From contig JADHWI010000017.1 of NCBI GenBank assembly GCA_016783565.1, forward strand, positions 1 through 47,627: a DNA stretch of 47,627 nucleotides, in the 5' to 3' direction. The notes beneath the pieces are model-generated. The model made no database searches and was not told where the DNA came from. It worked only from the letters and a program-made list of their open reading frames with translations. Positions within the stretch are counted from its first letter, which is position 1. Each line of letters begins with the position of its first letter. This stretch comes from Kiritimatiellia bacterium (GTDB taxonomy: Bacteria > Verrucomicrobiota > Kiritimatiellia > UBA8416 > JADHWI01). Of this stretch, positions 27,498 to 35,955 are shown piece by piece. A program made the translations under genes and the position numbers.

Positions 27498-27559
27498 GGA
27501 TGTGAAGTTGCGATAGGGTCACGGTGCCCGGCGGTTAAGGGACCATTCCTATGGCTGGG

Positions 27560-29623
27560 CTATACCATGCGGCCTTTTGGCGAAGCCTGCGTATCATCCC
27601 ACCACCGCGGTTTCTCGGTGGCGATGCGAGCGATGCGTTTGGCGGTCATCTGATTGCCGCGGGCTTTGGCGCCTTTGACGGGCACATCACCGGGACGAAA
27701 CATCTGCTGGTGAATACGTTGCCCCTTTGCGGGTTTGTACTTGAGGTAGAGCTGTTCAGGGCAACCTTCCTGGAAAAGGAGGACCTTTGCGCCCTCGAGC
27801 GCACAGGAGTAATCCTTGTTCATGATGACGCCACCGAAGGTGAAGCGTTTTATGTAGGTGACACCATCGGCGGTGAAGACTACCGTAAATTCTTTTTCAC
27901 GATCATAACGTTGGCAATACAGTAGGTTGTTATCCACAAATAATTTCTCAGGCGGCGTCACCACCTTGTAGCTTCCGTTGTTCCAGACCAGCATGATTTT
28001 GTCGAGGGAGGAGCATTGCAGTCTGGTATCCCCTTTGACGTTGTGTCCGAGGTAGCCATTTTCGTCGACACATAGGGAGAGCTCATTTGCTGTCAATTCT
28101 CGCAATTTGACAGCTTTGAACTCCTGGATTTTTGTCCGGCGCGGATAGTCGTTGCCGTACTCTTTCAGAAGACCTTTGAGGTACTTGACGGCATATGGAG
28201 TCAAACGTTTGAGATGTTTCTCGATAGTGGCAAGTTCTTTGAGGATGTCTGCAATATCTTTCTGGTTTTTTTCGATATCGAATCGTGAGATTCTGCGGAT
28301 GCGGATGCCGAGCAGCATCTCGATGTCTTCTTTAGTGACGTCGCGTTTCAGACGATCGCGAAAGGGTGCCAACCCGTCGAAAACTGCCTGGATCACATCC
28401 GGGTACGTTTTGCATTCTTCGATGCGTTTGTAGATGCGGTTTTCAACGAAGATCTGGACCAATGTTTTGTTATGAAATTCGTCCAGAAGTTTTCCGCGGC
28501 GGAATTCCAGTTCGCGTTTGAGTAATTCCACGAGTTGCTGCGTGTTGATTTTGAGTGCTTCACTGACGGTGATGTCGCGTGGTCGTTTGTTGTGGATCAC
28601 GACCATGTGCCCGGATACGGTTGTTTCGCACGAGGTAAACCCGTAAAGCGCCTGAATGGCTTTGGCGGGTTTTGTGCCGGGACTCAAGACCAGCTCAATC
28701 TCTACTTTCTCGGCGGTGAAATCATTGATGCTGCGGATGGGAATCTTTTTCTTGCGCACGGCATCTTCAATTGAGGATGTCAGACTTTCAGTGGTCTGCC
28801 CGTGGGGCAGTTCGCGAATGATCAGTCGGTTGTTTGAGGATTCTTCGATGACGGCCCGCAGGCGCAGGCGACCATTGCCATCACTGTATTCGGTAACATC
28901 CATCAATCCGCCCAGCTGGAAGTCGGGCAGCACCTTGAAGGGTTTTTTCTGCAGGATGGCGATTTGTGCTTCAATGAGTTCGCTGAAATTGTGCGGGAAG
29001 ATGCGCGTCGACAAGCCTACCGCGATGCCCTCAGCGCCCAGCATTAACAGCAATGGCAGCTTGCAGGGTAAGGTGACCGGTTCGTTGTTGCGACCATCGT
29101 AGCTGGGGATGAATTCTGTTAGGTCTTTATTGAAGACCTCTTTGCGCGCCAGGTTGGTAAGTCGACATTCAATATACCGTGAGGCTGCGGCGCTGTCACC
29201 GGTGTAGATGTTGCCGAAATTTCCCTGGCCCTCGATGAGGAAGCGCTTGTTGGTCAGATTGACCAGCGCATCGGCGATGGATGCGTCGCCGTGCGGGTGA
29301 TACTGCATGGTATGACCGACAATGTTGGCCACCTTGATAAACCGCCCGTCATCGCGGTCGTGCAAGGCATGCAGGATGCGGCGTTGAACCGGCTTGAGCC
29401 CATCTTCCAGATCCGGGATGGCACGATCGCAGATGACATAGGAGGCATAAGCCAGAAAATTGCCATCCATAAGTGTGCGTAGCGGCCCGGGACCATCTCG
29501 CATGGGTTCGTGGTCTTCGTGACCAGGGGAGGCGTCATCGTCGGGATGTGGGGGCGCTGGAGCCCAGGCGTTGCTGTCGAACGCAAATTCCTGCTGTGGT
29601 TTTGTACGTTTTTTTGAACTCAT
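27560..29623 (-). CDS. parC: DNA topoisomerase IV subunit A
   Basis: 687 residues. Breakage-rejoining subunit of a type IIA topoisomerase. After an unusual ~45-residue acidic, Pro-rich N-terminal extension come SYVICDRAIPDLEDGLKPVQ, QYHPHGDASIADALVNL and the active-site segment GDSAAASRYIECRL with catalytic Tyr150. The C-terminal domain is short, without a GyrA box, which favours ParC over GyrA. It overlaps parE by four bases (ATGA), so the subunits are coupled. The last residues are basic (KRIARIATEKPRWW). Confidence 0.92.
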   Translation of the reverse strand: MSSKKRTKPQQEFAFDSNAWAPAPPHPDDDASPGHEDHEPMRDGPGPLRTLMDGNFLAYASYVICDRAIPDLEDGLKPVQRRILHALHDRDDGRFIKVANIVGHTMQYHPHGDASIADALVNLTNKRFLIEGQGNFGNIYTGDSAAASRYIECRLTNLARKEVFNKDLTEFIPSYDGRNNEPVTLPCKLPLLLMLGAEGIAVGLSTRIFPHNFSELIEAQIAILQKKPFKVLPDFQLGGLMDVTEYSDGNGRLRLRAVIEESSNNRLIIRELPHGQTTESLTSSIEDAVRKKKIPIRSINDFTAEKVEIELVLSPGTKPAKAIQALYGFTSCETTVSGHMVVIHNKRPRDITVSEALKINTQQLVELLKRELEFRRGKLLDEFHNKTLVQIFVENRIYKRIEECKTYPDVIQAVFDGLAPFRDRLKRDVTKEDIEMLLGIRIRRISRFDIEKNQKDIADILKELATIEKHLKRLTPYAVKYLKGLLKEYGNDYPRRTKIQEFKAVKLRELTANELSLCVDENGYLGHNVKGDTRLQCSSLDKIMLVWNNGSYKVVTPPEKLFVDNNLLYCQRYDREKEFTVVFTADGVTYIKRFTFGGVIMNKDYSCALEGAKVLLFQEGCPEQLYLKYKPAKGQRIHQQMFRPGDVPVKGAKARGNQMTAKRIARIATEKPRWWDDTQASPKGRMV

Positions 29624-31443
29624 GGGGCTTCTTCGATGACGAGGTTATTCATGATATATTCACGACGTTCCTGCGTGTTCTTTCCCATGTAGAACGTCAG
29701 GACTTCGGGGATGGAGTGTTCGCTCCGGATTGAAACCGGGGTCAGCCGCATATCGGTCGTGATGAATGCTTTAAATTCGGATGGTGAGATTTCTCCCAGT
29801 CCTTTGAATCGGGTCACTTCGGAGCTTTTTCCTAATTTCTTTGTGGCCTTGTCGCGTTCCGCTTCGGAATAGCAATAGATGGTTTCTTTTTTTGTGCGGA
29901 CTCGGAAGAGCGGGGTTTCAAGGATCTTGAGGTGATTGTCACGGACCAGAGATTCAAAGAATCTCAGAAAGAATGTGATCATCAGGTTGCGGATATGAAG
30001 TCCATCCACATCGGCATCGGTTGCCAGGATGACATCCTGATAACGTAAGTTTTCCACGGATTCTTCGATATTCAGGCTGCGCATCAGGTTATAGATTTCG
30101 ATATTCTTGTACAGGGCGTCGCGTTGCAAATCGCAGACGTTGAGTGGTTTTCCTTTGAGTGTGAAAATGGCCTGTGTGTTGACATTCCGGCAACTGACCA
30201 GAGAGCCGGCGGCGGATTGACCTTCCGTGATGAAGATCATGGAGTCGGTGCCTTTGCTCCTTTTCTTGTTCAGGTGGACTTTGCAGTCTTTAAGTTGCGG
30301 GATGCGGATGGTAACAGATTTGGCGCGTTCGCGGGCGACCTTTTTGATGGTCTGCATTTCCTTGCGGAGTTTTTGGGTCTCCTCGGCTTTGGCCAGAAGT
30401 TTCTCGGCAGCGGCGGGATTGCGATGCAGCAGGTCGCTGACGATGTCGCGGACACGGGTCACCAGTCCGCCGCGGATTTCCGTGTTGCCCAGCTTGTTTT
30501 TGGTCTGGGATTCGAAAATGGGGTCTTTCAGGCGAATAGCCACGGCCCCCAACAGGCCTTCACGGACATCATCGCCCTCGAAGCGTCCTTTTGAGAACTC
30601 GTTGATGCCCTTGAGCATGCCTTCCCGGAAAGCACTCAGATGCGTACCGCCGTCAGTCGTGAACTGTCCGTTTACAAACGAGAAGTATTCTTCTCCGAAA
30701 CGATTGGTGTGGGTAAAGGCCAGGTCCAGCGTCTTGTCGCGATAGTGGAAAGGCGGGTAAATCTTTTCAAAGTGACTTTCTTCGCGGATGAGATCCAGGA
30801 GTCCGCCTTCGGAATGAAAAACGCGTCCTTTGTAATTAATCTTCAGGCCGGCATTCAGATACGCGTAGAATCGTAATCGGCGGGAGATGTGTTCTTCGTC
30901 AAAGGTGTATTTGCCGAAAATCTCAGGATCCGGAGTGAATTGTACAAACGTACCATTCTTTTCTTCTCCTGCTTTTCCTTTTTTCTCTTTGATCAGGTTG
31001 CCGCGCTCGAAGCGGGCCTCCACGGCTTTTCCTTCGCGGTGACTGCGTACGATGAAATGTGTGGCCAGGGCATTTACCGCCTTGGTGCCGACGCCGTTGA
31101 GGCCTACGCTGAATTGGAAGACATCGTCGTTGTACTTGGCGCCGGTATTGATACGCGAGACACAGTCGACCACTTTGCCCAGCGGGATGCCGCGTCCATA
31201 ATCCCGCACGCTTACTGTGCGGTCTTCGATAGTGACGTCAATGGTTTTTCCGTTCCCCATAATGTATTCATCGATTCCGTTATCGATGACTTCTTTGACC
31301 AGCACATAAATACCATCTTCATAATGGGAGCCATCGCCCGTACGACCGATATACATGCCGGTTCGCATGCGGATATGCTCGAGAGACGAAAGGGTTTTGA
31401 TCGTGCTCTCGTCGTATTGTTTTTTCTTCTTGGAATTGGCCAT
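29620..31443 (-). CDS. parE: DNA topoisomerase IV subunit B
   Basis: 607 residues from ATG at 31443. The frame stays open to 31536, but that would place the start upstream of a good promoter (31495-31524). ATPase subunit with GHKL motifs EVIDNGIDEYI, RDYGRGIPLGK and GLNGVGTKAVNAL. The Toprim domain has FITEGQSAAGSL and the metal-binding DADVDGLHIRNL. Length is at the short end, as for ParE rather than GyrB with its insert. It lies upstream of parC and forms an operon with it. Confidence 0.93.
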   Translation of the reverse strand: MANSKKKKQYDESTIKTLSSLEHIRMRTGMYIGRTGDGSHYEDGIYVLVKEVIDNGIDEYIMGNGKTIDVTIEDRTVSVRDYGRGIPLGKVVDCVSRINTGAKYNDDVFQFSVGLNGVGTKAVNALATHFIVRSHREGKAVEARFERGNLIKEKKGKAGEEKNGTFVQFTPDPEIFGKYTFDEEHISRRLRFYAYLNAGLKINYKGRVFHSEGGLLDLIREESHFEKIYPPFHYRDKTLDLAFTHTNRFGEEYFSFVNGQFTTDGGTHLSAFREGMLKGINEFSKGRFEGDDVREGLLGAVAIRLKDPIFESQTKNKLGNTEIRGGLVTRVRDIVSDLLHRNPAAAEKLLAKAEETQKLRKEMQTIKKVARERAKSVTIRIPQLKDCKVHLNKKRSKGTDSMIFITEGQSAAGSLVSCRNVNTQAIFTLKGKPLNVCDLQRDALYKNIEIYNLMRSLNIEESVENLRYQDVILATDADVDGLHIRNLMITFFLRFFESLVRDNHLKILETPLFRVRTKKETIYCYSEAERDKATKKLGKSSEVTRFKGLGEISPSEFKAFITTDMRLTPVSIRSEHSIPEVLTFYMGKNTQERREYIMNNLVIEEAP

Positions 31444-31494
31444 TCTGAATGCTCTTGCCGCTTGAATTCCGGACGTTAAATCATTAAAAGTTGC

Positions 31495-31524
31495 ACTATA
31501 GCAAGGCACCCTGAAGGCACGCAA
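31495..31524 (-). promoter_or_regulatory. Promoter candidate for parE-parC
   Basis: On the minus strand TTGCGT (31524-31519), 18 bases, then TATAGT (31500-31495), ~50 bases before the parE ATG. Confidence 0.55.
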
Positions 31525-31646
31525 GTCCGCGGTCAATTTTCCTGTAAAAATTGCATTTTCGGCCCTGTGATGAAAGAGAAGCGTGTGTCATGCGCTGGAA
31601 TGCAGCGACTTGCATTTATCCGGGAGTTTTTGATGTTGTGCTTATT

Positions 31647-31675
31647 TTGACGGACCTGTGTTCATGGATTATGTG
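31647..31675 (+). promoter_or_regulatory. Promoter candidate for the PQQ-propeller gene
   Basis: TTGACG (31647-31652), 17-base spacer, TATGTG (31670-31675), in the 325-bp divergent region between parE and the propeller gene. That region otherwise shows only AT-rich DNA and no further gene. Confidence 0.35.
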
Positions 31676-31768
31676 GGGGTATCCTGGTCTTGAGTTTATT
31701 GTTTAATGGTATATGGTCTGGTAGGTCATAGAGGGTTGGATTTTTAATATATGGGAAAGGGTGAAATC

Positions 31769-33016
31769 ATGCGTATAGGTTTTTTGTTTTCGGGGTTTGT
31801 TGCGGCGTTGTGGTTGCAGTCAGTAAAGGTCATGGCTGAAGATTGGCCGCAATACCGCGGGGTGGATGCGGCGGGCATATCCTTGGAGTCGACGGATATC
31901 AAATGGGGTGAAGCAGGCCCTGAAACAGTCTGGCGTGTACCTGTGAACACGGGTTTCAGTTCGTTTTCGGTTGGCGAAGGGCGTGTGTTTACGCAGGTGG
32001 TTCGGGATGGAAAGCCACCCCGTGAAGTATGCCTGGCGTTGGATGCAAAGACGGGAAAAACGCTTTGGTCGTCGGTTGTCGGTGTCGGGAAAGGGTATTC
32101 TGGTGGTGGCAAGGGCGATGGACCGCGATCGACGCCTGCAGTGAGTGACGGCAGGGTCTATGTCTTTAGTCCTGAGATGGTTGTCTTTTGCTTTGATATA
32201 CGCACAGGAGACAAGATTTGGTCGCGCGATATTGTGAAGCAGCATGCCGGCCGAAATATTGGCTGGCGGATTGCGGCATCTCCGGTGGTCGATGGTGACT
32301 TGGTTTATGTGAGTGGTGGGGGCAAAGGGCAGGCCTTGTTGGCGCTTGATAAAAAGACCGGTGATGTGGTGTGGAAAGGGCTAAGCGAGACGATGACGCA
32401 TTCCACGCCTACGGTTGCCACGATTCACGGGGTGCGGCAGGTGATCTATTATCTCAAAAGCGGCTTGGTTTCGGTAACCGCGGATGCGGGAAAAGAGTTG
32501 TGGCGGTTTCCGTTTAAGTTCAGTACCTCGTCGGCTATTACGCCGGTTGTCTGCGGTGATAGTGTCTTTTGCTCTGCCGGATATGGTGTGGGTGGGGGTG
32601 CATGCAGGATCGTCAAGCAGGGAGCCGGGTTTAAAGTCGAATCGCTTTGGTTGATTCCAGGCAATAAAGAGGTGGCTAATCACTGGAGTACCCCTGTGAG
32701 CAAAGATGGTTTTCTCTATGGTATGTTCTCGTTCAAAGGGTTCAGGCGCGGCCCTTTGAAGTGTGTAAATGTCTCGACGGGTAAGGTCATGTGGTCTCAG
32801 TCGGGGTTTGGTCAGGGAAATGTCATTTTGGTGGGAAAGAAGCTTGTGGCCTTGACGGACGGTGGCGAAGTGGTCGTAGTCGAGGCAACGCCAACGGCTT
32901 ATCGCGAGGTGTGCCGTACGCAAGCAGTAAAGGGTAAGAGTTATTCCACGCCCGCCTTCAGTGCTGGGCGGATTTATGTACGTAGTGTCGCAGAAGGTGT
33001 CTGTCTGGCACCCTGA
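31769..33016 (+). CDS. Exported PQQ-like beta-propeller protein
   Basis: 415 residues from ATG at 31769, preceded at seven bases by AAAGGG; an ATG at 31751 would cover that site. Sec signal peptide ending VKVMA, then EDWPQYRGVDAAG, the usual start of exported propeller proteins in Planctomycetes and relatives. Blades repeat with motifs such as CLALDAKTGKTLWSSVV, ALDKKTGDVVWKGL and CVNVSTGKVMWSQ, typical of PQQ-binding-like repeats. Most such proteins bind no PQQ and are scaffold or binding proteins. It lies upstream of the VTC cluster on the same strand (~110-bp gap), so co-expression is possible but not shown. Confidence 0.85.
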   Translation: MRIGFLFSGFVAALWLQSVKVMAEDWPQYRGVDAAGISLESTDIKWGEAGPETVWRVPVNTGFSSFSVGEGRVFTQVVRDGKPPREVCLALDAKTGKTLWSSVVGVGKGYSGGGKGDGPRSTPAVSDGRVYVFSPEMVVFCFDIRTGDKIWSRDIVKQHAGRNIGWRIAASPVVDGDLVYVSGGGKGQALLALDKKTGDVVWKGLSETMTHSTPTVATIHGVRQVIYYLKSGLVSVTADAGKELWRFPFKFSTSSAITPVVCGDSVFCSAGYGVGGGACRIVKQGAGFKVESLWLIPGNKEVANHWSTPVSKDGFLYGMFSFKGFRRGPLKCVNVSTGKVMWSQSGFGQGNVILVGKKLVALTDGGEVVVVEATPTAYREVCRTQAVKGKSYSTPAFSAGRIYVRSVAEGVCLAP

Positions 33017-33127
33017 TGTTTTCCTGTCGGATTGCCTCGCGTTGATAGAAACCACGTGCAATCAGGTGCGATTTAAAGCAGAATATGGGATAGAAATCAG
33101 TTTTTTCTAATACATGGAGTGATCTTT

Positions 33128-33964
33128 GTGAACCAGCAGATAGACAGGGCCGTACGCAGGCGCGCGACGTATGATGTACAGCTGGACCGTCATGAGGGAA
33201 AGTACATCATTCCTCGCTCCATGTTGCCGGCCATTCGTGAGTTCATTCGTCCGTTTTGTGAATCAGACCCTCATTGCGCAGGCAACCCTCCCCGCTACGT
33301 TATTACGACATTGCAGTTGGATGATGCGCAGCTTTCTTTGCATTATGCCAAGTCGAATGAAGCCATCGCCCGATTCAAATTACGTGTACGCACTTATGGC
33401 GAGCCGGGTGACAGTCCTGTTTTCATGGAGATCAAGCGTAAGATTCGCGGCACGATTGTGAAGTCGCGTACGGCGGTTCCGTTTGATGCCTGGGGCGAAC
33501 AGTTGATGACGGAGAAGATGGTATCTTTGGACTTTAAGTCATCCAAGGAAGAGGTCGGTTTTCTGGAGTTTCGCAGGCTGGTTCACGAGATTGGGGCTCG
33601 ACCTGTGGTTCTGGTGCGTTATGTGCGCGAATCATACTTTGGGAAATATGACCATTATGCTCGCGTGACGATGGATTCGAACTTGGAATATCAGCCCACG
33701 AGATCGTGGGATTCCTGGGGGCGTGGGGGGCGGTGGATACCGATGGACTCTTCGCTGGTGCAAAACAAGAAAGAAAGGTTTTCAGGTATTGTGTTGGAGC
33801 TGAAAACGCTGAGTGATGCACCGAAGTGGATGATTGATCTGGTCATGGAGTTTGGCCTTGAACGCACGGGGAACTGCAAGTATTCTACAGCGGTTTGGTT
33901 GGAATCACTTTTCAGTGGAACTTCTATTGCCCCAAGTTACGCTGTAGACCTGCTGACTTATTAG
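33128..33964 (+). CDS. VTC-domain protein (polyphosphate-polymerase-like)
   Basis: 278 residues from GTG at 33128, with GGAG eight bases upstream; the GTG at 33119 overlaps that site. The whole protein is one triphosphate-tunnel domain like the catalytic core of yeast Vtc4. Tunnel residues are in place: RHEGKYIIP (E23, K25), FKLRVRTYG (R86, R88), FMEIKRKIRG (E101, K103), VRYVRESYFGKYDHYARVTM (R164, R179), IVLELKTL (E224, K226) and CKYSTAV (K251, S253). Vtc4 makes polyphosphate from ATP at a membrane and threads it across. No transmembrane or SPX domain here; the next gene supplies a membrane partner. Catalysis is inferred from conserved residues. Confidence 0.85.
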   Translation: MNQQIDRAVRRRATYDVQLDRHEGKYIIPRSMLPAIREFIRPFCESDPHCAGNPPRYVITTLQLDDAQLSLHYAKSNEAIARFKLRVRTYGEPGDSPVFMEIKRKIRGTIVKSRTAVPFDAWGEQLMTEKMVSLDFKSSKEEVGFLEFRRLVHEIGARPVVLVRYVRESYFGKYDHYARVTMDSNLEYQPTRSWDSWGRGGRWIPMDSSLVQNKKERFSGIVLELKTLSDAPKWMIDLVMEFGLERTGNCKYSTAVWLESLFSGTSIAPSYAVDLLTY

Positions 33965-34022
33965 TGGATTGTCGAGTGTGTTTGGCGTTTTTTGTGTTTG
34001 AGAACAAGGTTAAAGGAACGAA

Positions 34023-34706
34023 ATGGACGAGTTTCTCTCTGCATTTGGACAGGCGCCCATTCTGGGAACACAGCAAATTCTCTGTTCTCTATTGCTGAGT
34101 TTTGTGTTGTGCTCTGTTTTTGCAACGGTGTACCGCTGGACCTTTCAGGGGTTGTCATACTCCCGTTCTTTTGTTCATACGATGGTGCTTGGCGGCATGA
34201 TCGTCAGCATGCTGATTATGGCCATCGGCAATAATTTGGCGCGCGGTTTGGGTATTCTGGGTACCCTCGCCATCGTGCGTTTTCGTACCCCCGTGCGGGA
34301 TACGCGAGATATGATGTTTCTCTTTGCCTGTCTGGGCATCGGTATTGCCTGCGGTGCCGGAACATATACTGTAGCTGTGGTGGGTACCGTGACTTTGGGC
34401 GTGGCGGCTCTGCTGCTGAATTGGTCTCCATTTGCTTCGCGTCGCGAGTTTGAAGGGTTGTTGCGTTATACGATGCCATCCGATCCTGAGCTGGAGGCGA
34501 AGGTTAAGCTTGTATTGCAACAGTGTTGTTCATCGTTTCATCTGATAGCTATGCGCGAAGCAATTCAGGGCGATGCGGTTGAATTTGCATATCAGGTGCG
34601 ACTCATAGATCCATCGTACCAGAGCGACCTCGTGGATCATTTGCATGAGATTGAGCGGCTGAGCGATGCCAGTCTGATTATGCAGCGCACGACAGTGGAA
34701 CTCTAG
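34023..34706 (+). CDS. DUF4956 membrane protein
   Basis: 227 residues with AGGAA before the ATG. Four hydrophobic helices (about residues 20-38, 50-68, 100-118 and 118-135). The family core is GILGTLAIVRFRTPVRDTRD followed by MMFLFACLGIGIACG. A ~90-residue cytoplasmic C-terminal domain follows. In many bacteria DUF4956 genes lie directly beside VTC-domain genes, as here (58-bp gap), and the pair is taken to be a membrane-bound polymer synthase or channel; this is unproven. The conserved basic RFRTPVR loop could contact a polyanion. Confidence 0.85.
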   Translation: MDEFLSAFGQAPILGTQQILCSLLLSFVLCSVFATVYRWTFQGLSYSRSFVHTMVLGGMIVSMLIMAIGNNLARGLGILGTLAIVRFRTPVRDTRDMMFLFACLGIGIACGAGTYTVAVVGTVTLGVAALLLNWSPFASRREFEGLLRYTMPSDPELEAKVKLVLQQCCSSFHLIAMREAIQGDAVEFAYQVRLIDPSYQSDLVDHLHEIERLSDASLIMQRTTVEL

Positions 34707-34731
34707 AAGTTCCACTCGTCCGGGAGACGAC

Positions 34732-35955
34732 ATGGTTGAGAGTGAGAGCAAGTTGAAACAATCCAAATTGCAGCGGCATCCGCGTCTCATTTGGCGACGT
34801 TTTGTGCGGTTGTGGCCCTTTGCGGCATGGTTGCTCATCCTTGGTGTCGTGATCTGGTTATATGCGGGTACCGTGCGTTACGGATCAATTACGGGTGTCG
34901 TGGAAACGGTAGCAGAAGAAGTGGCTCCCATTGAAACGACGCGTTTGCTCAGTCTGGATGTTTCCCTTGGGCAGCAGGTGGTTGCCGGTGACGTGATTGC
35001 ACGCATGGATACCTCGCTTCTTGATGCTACCCTGGCTGTTGAAGAAGCGTCTGCCCTGGATGTGGCTCAGAATATCACTCAATATCAGGAAAGCATCCTG
35101 CGTATGGCGCGGCAGTTTGAGCAGGCCATTTCCGATAACCAGGCTGATTATTTACAGGAAAAACGCCAGGAGGCTGAAGTTGCAGCCGAGCTGGTTGAGT
35201 TGCAGAAAGAGCTCAAACGGCGTGAGCGCTTGCTGGAGCGCAAGTTGATCCGCGAAGAAGACGTTAACATCCTGCGGCCTCAAATTGCGGCGCTGGAGAC
35301 CTCGGCAAAAGCCTATCCCGAGATTGTAGAAGCTTATCGTCAGCGTGTGGAGGTGGCGCGCAAGGAATATGTGGACATGCGTACATGGCTGGAGCTTGAA
35401 GAGGGCGAGGATATTTCGGCCGCAATTCGACGTAAGCGCCAGGCCAGCCAGGTTATTCTGGAGAGTGCCACGCAACATCGAAAGATTCAGCGCGAAGGCT
35501 ATGTGTTGAAAGCATCGTGCGATGGCGAAGTTTCTCGGGTGTTTCATTCGCCGGGTGAGGTGATTGCTGCGGGTGATCCCGTGGTGCGGATCGTGTCGCG
35601 TCGCGCGGAATACGTCGTTGGCTTTTTGCAGGAGTCGCAGTTGGCTGACATCCAACCCGGACAGAAGGTGAAAATTTGGGGGAAGGGTGCCCGTCAGACC
35701 ATGCAGACGCATGGCATTGTTCAGTCCATTGCGCCAGAGGTGCAGGGGCTTCCGGGGCGCCTGAGTCCCCTTGGCGGGGCCGTGCGCGGTCGGCGAATGA
35801 TGCTGCGTTTCATTGAGCCACATCGGTTTATTCCGGGCCAGACCGTTGAGATCCTGATTGAACGTCCGACATGGCTGCAATGGCTGGATCGTCAAATTGG
35901 TCGCTTGATTCACAGAACCCAGGAGACAGGGGAGAAAACGCCCGATGCGCTGTAA
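34732..35955 (+). CDS. HlyD-family periplasmic adaptor
   Basis: 407 residues, GGAG six bases before the ATG. One inner-membrane helix (about residues 27-46), a lipoyl-like half-motif (SLDVSLGQQVVAGDVIARMD), a long coiled coil (about 100-235, with EKRQEAEVAAELVELQKELK), the second lipoyl half (LKASCDGEVSRVFHSPGEVI) and a beta-barrel region. Such adaptors bridge an inner-membrane pump and TolC. No ABC, MFS or RND pump is encoded next to it. The only inner-membrane partner in the operon is DUF4956. It overlaps the TolC gene by 11 bases. Confidence 0.88.
   Translation: MVESESKLKQSKLQRHPRLIWRRFVRLWPFAAWLLILGVVIWLYAGTVRYGSITGVVETVAEEVAPIETTRLLSLDVSLGQQVVAGDVIARMDTSLLDATLAVEEASALDVAQNITQYQESILRMARQFEQAISDNQADYLQEKRQEAEVAAELVELQKELKRRERLLERKLIREEDVNILRPQIAALETSAKAYPEIVEAYRQRVEVARKEYVDMRTWLELEEGEDISAAIRRKRQASQVILESATQHRKIQREGYVLKASCDGEVSRVFHSPGEVIAAGDPVVRIVSRRAEYVVGFLQESQLADIQPGQKVKIWGKGARQTMQTHGIVQSIAPEVQGLPGRLSPLGGAVRGRRMMLRFIEPHRFIPGQTVEILIERPTWLQWLDRQIGRLIHRTQETGEKTPDAL

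Noticed and set aside
31444-31536. Extended parE start at 31536
   Set aside because: It would begin upstream of the likely parE promoter at 31495-31524, and the added residues do not resemble ParE.
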